From positions 992,001 to 1,056,000 of the forward strand of contig CAOLHI010000060.1 in NCBI GenBank assembly GCA_948474755.1: 64,000 nt of DNA, written 5' to 3'. A program made the position numbers and the translations under genes. Below the pieces are notes generated by a model that ran no database searches, was not told the DNA's origin, and worked only from the letters and a program-made list of their open reading frames with translations. This document shows positions 58,854 through 64,000 of the stretch, in pieces. Each line of letters begins with the position of its first letter. Positions within the stretch are counted from its first letter, which is position 1. Source of the stretch: Ctenosaura bakeri (Eukaryota > Chordata > Lepidosauria > Squamata > Iguanidae).

Positions 58854-59659
58854 TCTTACTTACATGTAATCATTTGTTTATACATCATAGCATATACACA
58901 TGTTCATATGAGAAAACCTGTTCAGATATTCTAAAGAGCTGAGATGGGGGGGATATGACTAAGAAAGCAGAAAAGTATGATAGCCCTATCCACCTCAGTT
59001 TTTACTCCCAATGCATAAAGAGGGAAAGGAGATAGCATTTTTCAAGTGTATGTGAAGGATCAACAATGTTCACGCACACTGGCCCTAACATTAGGAAGAT
59101 ATCTATGACAGGGGTTGTTGGAAGCATCCGTGGCACTTTTCCAGCAATTCCTTTCCATCCATTCCATAGACATTCTTGAAGAACAGCCTGCCCTCCCCAT
59201 GAGGCTGCTGCCACAGTATCTCTACACTGGTTCTATTACCAGTACAGAAATAAGACTCAATTGTCAATCCAATCAGATTTTGTATGTGAAATGGCACAAG
59301 CTTCACATTGTTTTTGGCTTCAGACAACAAAATGTCTCGGTCCAACACTGACTAGAATGACAGATTCTGTTATATATATTCTGGGAATTGACTATAAGAT
59401 ACACAAAATTTCCAGTGATTAAGGGACCTTGCTTAAGGAGAAAATTTCATTTTTTTTTTTTGTTTGAAAGTGTTATATCCCTTTAGAATCATATGACTTT
59501 GTATTTACTCTGGAATATGAAGTGGCCAAAGGAGAGATGATTCGATGGCAGATGTCTCATCCCAAAATAATATTGCTCTTATTCTCCTAATGAAATTCAG
59601 ATACTATGCACCCTAGTTTAATGATAGCTTCAACTCTGGTTCTATTATATTTTGAAGAT
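58854..59659. other. Unique sequence, no gene seen
   Basis: Short overlapping frames on both strands near 59002-59351 have no recognisable domain. Confidence 0.4.
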
Positions 59660-59663
59660 CTAG

Positions 59664-60625
59664 TGTAAGGTCCCGCTTTGGGGGTCCCCAATATCAGTAT
59701 GGTTTGGATGGGCGCCATACTTAATTGGCATCATATGTAATTGGCAACACATTTTATTGGCTCTGATATCAAATTTAAGCCTGAAAGGTGACAGAGAGGT
59801 CAAACTGAGCGAAGGAAAGAATTTGACTGTAAATGTGAGAAGCATAGGTCAACTCCAAAATTTCTCCAGGTAAGACTGAGCCATTTGTCAGGCAAATAGG
59901 CTTAAATAGAAGCTGGAATTTTCCAGGGAATCCAACTGTGAGGAGCTCACCAGGACACTGATTGACAGATATCCAACCCTTGTACACCTGGATTCTTTCC
60001 TCTGTCCTCACAGCACCCACAGTAGACAGCTATTACAATATTCATCATGTCTTTGTCAATCAAAGCACTAAGCCCATTAACTGGCGAAAGACTCATTGTC
60101 CACAACAGGTTCCCTTTGTCTTGCATCTGGAACCTTCACAGCCACAAGCCATTTTCAGGGTGCAAATACCGTGGTTTGAGGATGCCCAGTGCAGTCTCTT
60201 GAAGATCTACCCGTCACTCTGTCGGTCTGGCTCCTGAATGAGAACTGCCCTTAGGTCCTACCTAAGCCAAAATACATTTTCTGCTCTTCACTTCTCTTCT
60301 GGACTGGTAATTATAAATCCCCCCAAATCCCTCAGCCCCTCTATAACTTTTCCTCCATTTCTCTTTCAACTAGCTCTTGTGTGAATGTGTGATTGTGTGT
60401 ATCTTGTGTGCATGCATGAGTGACTTCCCCCCAATAAAATCATTTTATTAGACAACTTTGCTTGGTTTTTGGCTTGGTCTGACCCTGTAAAAATTGGGTT
60501 TAAAGATTTCGCTAGGTTACCCTTGCTCTCGTAGTGCTACAGCTTGTGCTCTGGCTAATTCCCATTCCCCATTATTTGGAGCACATTGAGGTGTCCACCA
60601 AGGGACCCCAGAAATCAGGGTAACA
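59664..60625 (+). mobile_element. Complete solo LTR with CTAG target duplication
   Basis: The 962-bp LTR starts TGTAAGGTCCCGC and ends AATCAGGGTAACA, with CTAG directly on both sides (59660-59663 and 60626-60629). A TTAAATA sequence near 59901 may serve as TATA box. AATAAA is at 60433-60438, followed by a region shared with the LTR at 26.5-27.3 kb. A 4-bp duplication fits gammaretrovirus-like (class I) endogenous elements. No internal region remains, so the provirus was lost by LTR-LTR recombination. Confidence 0.9.
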
Positions 60626-60629
60626 CTAG

Positions 60630-63104
60630 GACAAAAGAACCGAGGATTGCTTTTCCTCTAAACAATCATAATGGTCAATATACACAAAAAGTGCAAGGGT
60701 CTGCCTTTGTAATATGCCTTCTGTAGAAGATGATGTCATTGTCATTGTCATTGTCATCGTCATCGACATCATGATCATCATCATTGTTGTCATCATTACT
60801 ATCACTATTGTTTATACTCTACCTCTTCCTAAGTTTGGGATATAAGGCAGCTCACAAATTAAAATTCAGTAGTTAAAAGCACACAAGATTCAAATATTAA
60901 ATTCTTGGCAATATTAAAACGATGTAAAACATACACTTAAAATTAATAAAAAGAAGTTGAAAATCAATATAATTTTAAACAATACAGCACTCTTTTAAAT
61001 GCCCTTTACTTAAAAACCACCAGTTCTAAAAGCCTGTTGGAAGGAGGAGAGCAAGTAGGAGATATGCTAGCCATCATAAAGAAGGAATTCCAGAGCCCAG
61101 GGCAAGCTGCTGAGAAGGCCCTATCTTGTGTACTGATCAACTGTACCCATAAAAGTGGTGGGACTGAGAAAACCTAGGGTGCTTCTTAACTGGAAGTAAA
61201 TTGTGTGCTGACTTACATACCAAATATGCTGAAATGGAAGCCTTTTAAGCATAAACAGGTATATTTGATTGGTCAGAGACCATATTATGTTTTGAGTAGT
61301 TTAGATTTATTGTGTTGGTACTGAAAAAAAAAACATTCTAAACTGAGTGAAAAATAAATATTATCAGAGTAAGATCATATCAGACTGTCTTTTATTTTTC
61401 TTTGTTTATTTTTTTATATTCTATTTACATCATGTTTTATGCCTGCATGACAATCGTAACATTGTGGGTTATGTGTGATGGCTTTTTGCTAATTGTATAA
61501 TCAAGTGTAATACCTGGTAACTATATGGAGACAGAATTCAACTTAACCCATTTCAAGAGCTGGTGTGGAAAAAAATTATAATTTCATTTTCTATAGTAAT
61601 TAGGGTGCATTTTGTACTGTGCATTCCAGATTTCAGATTCCTCAGTCATATAAATGTTTGTTAACTGTTTTGATTTTTCTTGAACCAGTTAAAGTAATTC
61701 AACCTCTGTTATGCACATGTAGGTGAATATGTCTTGTTCCTCCCCCCCCCACCCAATTCCCAGAACTGTTTCAGGCATGTCAAGGAACATCACATTTCCT
61801 ATCTATTAGATATTTTGTCTTTTTCAGTTTTACTTATATTATGAGGGTATCAAATACTTGTATAGATGATTAGTAAATGTAAAATGTTTCATGTTCAGAA
61901 ATTAGGTTATCTCCAGGTAATGCTTTCTAAGTAAGTATGTTAAATATTTTGGAGTCCCATTCAGATGACAACTGTAGAAATTCAAAAGATGCTAAAAAAC
62001 CAGCAACAATTCTCAGATGAACAGTCCACATGCCTCCACTAAATTTACCTAAAGAACAATTTGGAGGTGCTGACTAGGGAACTATTGGTGATTAAAGGAA
62101 ATGTAAAATAGCCTCATTAAGACTGGACACTTATCTGGGAAATTTTGGCATATTTTTTGGGTTGTAGACCAGCCTGTGTTTTTGGCCTCCACATGTTTCA
62201 ATGATTTTATTGAAGTTAGAGATACACCAAACAATCCCCCGTAGTTTTTGTGAATACTACTAGAGCACTGCTGGCAGAGTAAGTCTTCCCTCCCCCTCCT
62301 CATCACTGCCAAAAGTAATCATGAAATCCTGTGTGTAGTTTCAGAGCAGGTCTAATTAAAATACATGCTCATAGCTCAAGGTATTGTGTATCCAGAAGCC
62401 TTAAAAACCTCAGTGAAAAAAAATAACTAAGTAGTAGATTTTTCTAAAAAAAAAATGTGAATCTTCTGACAGAGAAAAAGGAAGGGAAGGAAAGAAAATA
62501 AGTAAGAAGCTTCTTGACCTTACAACAAACATGATCAAATTCTTATGTCTGTTATCCTAATAAAAAAAATGTCTGGACTATTGCACACATAAACCTCAAA
62601 AATGAAGAACAGAGGCGAAAACTTTCTTAAAACTAGCAATTCTTTCTGGCACTGTCATCCTTTAAAAATGATGAAGAACATTTAATAGCCAAGAATGTCA
62701 CTATATCCTTTGGAAAGAGCTAGGAATTATGTCTTCAATAGCCGGTTAGAAAGCAGGGTACACATTTGCCAATCACTTCTTTGATGGCCTCCGATTTTAT
62801 ACACAATATCTACTGAAGAAAAGAAACTGTATGATTAGTAGGTAAGATTCTCATGCTGAAAGGGGGAAAAGGGACAGTTAATAATAGTTAGGGATGTTGC
62901 TTTAAAAAAAGCACTTTAGGTGAATGGTAACTCACAGGGTAGTACTGTCTTCAGCTGGCATAAGGAAAAGGGTTTTACAATTATGAAGAAATAAATGAAA
63001 TTGTAGAAACTACCCTTGTCAATCAAAATTTATCAGCAATTTTAAATAGCTTAAACTATTCTTGGATCTTAGAACAGCTTCAGATCTTACAGTATAAAGA
63101 CATA
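60630..63104. other. Unique sequence with one simple repeat
   Basis: Contains a degenerate (GTCATT/ATC)n run at 60735-60797. No exon or transposon recognised. Confidence 0.45.
60735..60797. repeat. Degenerate (GTCATT)n / (ATC)n repeat
   Basis: Perfect GTCATT units grade into CATC and ATCATC units. Confidence 0.9.
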
Positions 63105-63170
63105 GGCCATTTCCTCACGGTGTCACTAAAACGTAGTAGACGATTGTATTCGTTTCAGAGGCTGTGGTTC
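63105..63170. mobile_element. Possible left end of a family B/D-type element, cut by an LTR
   Basis: GGCCATTTCCTCACGGTGTC near 63105 matches the shared terminus of families A, B, D and E. After about 65 bp the antisense LTR begins at 63171. The matching right end would lie beyond the LTR, outside the window. Confidence 0.4.
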
Positions 63171-64000
63171 TGTTACCCTGATTTCTGAAGGTCCTTGGGG
63201 GACACCTGGATTTTACAAAGGCTGGGGAAATTAGCAGACCACGGCTTGGCAAAACGGAGGGCAGGGCAATGCAGCGAGTTCTTTTATGCTATGTTTATGG
63301 GGTCAAACTTCATGAGAAAGAGAGGAGTCATGTGTCCTTTAAATGGTCTTTTATTTGGTAGAATTGGCAAAATTTTCTCTCTCACACACACAAAGCATTC
63401 ACTTACACAAGCACACAAGGACTACTGAGGCTGAAAATTTTAAGACTGGGAAGAGTTGAAGGGACAAAAATGAATATACTCCACCTGATCTTGAAGGCTG
63501 TTTCAGGAAAACACAAGAACAGATTATCAGACAAAGGGACAGAGAGAGAGTGAGCTAGCCTGAGAGAAAGAGAGAGAGAGAGAGTCCCCAAACCAGAACC
63601 CAATTATAGGGCAGAACGTCCCGGGAGGAGGGGGCAGATCCTTTTCCTGGGAAAGGACAGAAACTGGATTATGCAGATAAACCTCAGATTTGTAGTTACT
63701 GCAATTTGTGATTGCTAACTTCATTCAGGAGACACTTAGTCAAGGTGTCAAAGTTGCAGTTACATTTGAAAGGTATACATGCCTTTCTGAGGTCTTCCTC
63801 TGGATACGTGACTGGGGGCTACTTGGTCAGACCTACGCCAAGGGGGGGTTCAGTCTTTTAGACCTGGATATCTATGTTTCCATCTGGCTAACCTCTGACT
63901 CAATGAACACCAAATAATTCTCTTCCCCAAGATAGGGTCTATCAACAAGCAATAAATATCTCACTCCTACTTTCAGCTGATCATGATTATAAACCATTGG
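63171..64000 (-). mobile_element. LTR, antisense, running off the window
   Basis: Starts TGTTACCCTGATTTCTG, the reverse complement of the LTR 3' end. The reversed AATAAA (TTTATT at 63350-63355) is followed by CTCTCTCACACACACAAAG, as in the other antisense LTRs. A (GA)n run (63541-63584) lies further in. No terminus of the TGTAAGG type is found before 64000; with relatives of 800-960 bp the end is expected near or beyond the window edge. It may be a solo LTR or one end of a provirus. Confidence 0.7.

Overview
The window is vertebrate nuclear DNA, most likely from a squamate reptile (a lizard, possibly iguanian). This rests on the repeats, not on a gene: LINE-1, L2 and CR1 fragments of squamate type, tRNA-derived and 5S rRNA-derived SINEs, many short inverted-repeat DNA transposons and AT-rich unique sequence. 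I find no host protein-coding exon, rRNA gene or tRNA gene that I can support. The longest reading frames (up to 162 codons) lie in repeats or have no recognisable domain. The window is best read as intergenic or deep intronic sequence.

Layout. 0-8 kb: a tandem repeat at the left edge, a rearranged L2 fragment, a 79-bp dispersed repeat in two copies, a 5'-truncated LINE-1 with an exact 18-bp target duplication, and a tRNA SINE. 9-20 kb: SINEs, short inverted-repeat elements (called families A, B and D here), two antisense LTRs side by side, and a solo LTR nested inside a family B element. 22-28 kb: a family C repeat, a CR1 3' end, two more LTRs in opposite orientation, and SINEs. 28-41 kb: mostly unique AT-rich sequence, broken by a strikingly CpG-rich 528-bp inverted-repeat element (E, 34.6-35.1 kb), a possible LTR-retroelement remnant, a 5S SINE and a family C copy. 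41-50 kb: a decayed LINE-1, a CR1 3' end, families A and B, an isolated hairpin and a 5S SINE. 53-64 kb: an L2 reverse transcriptase fragment with an AAAT tail, a family B copy, a family C copy, a SINE, a complete solo LTR with a CTAG target duplication, and a final LTR that runs off the window.

The most interesting structure is that families A, B, D and E look unrelated inside but share nearly the same terminus (GGCC, then TTTC or TTTT, then a GCAC-like motif). Five copies have matching 3-bp flanks. Families A, D and E also carry long internal hairpins. This suggests several non-autonomous families mobilised by one transposase that is not encoded here. Family names A-E are labels for this window only; none was checked against a repeat library.
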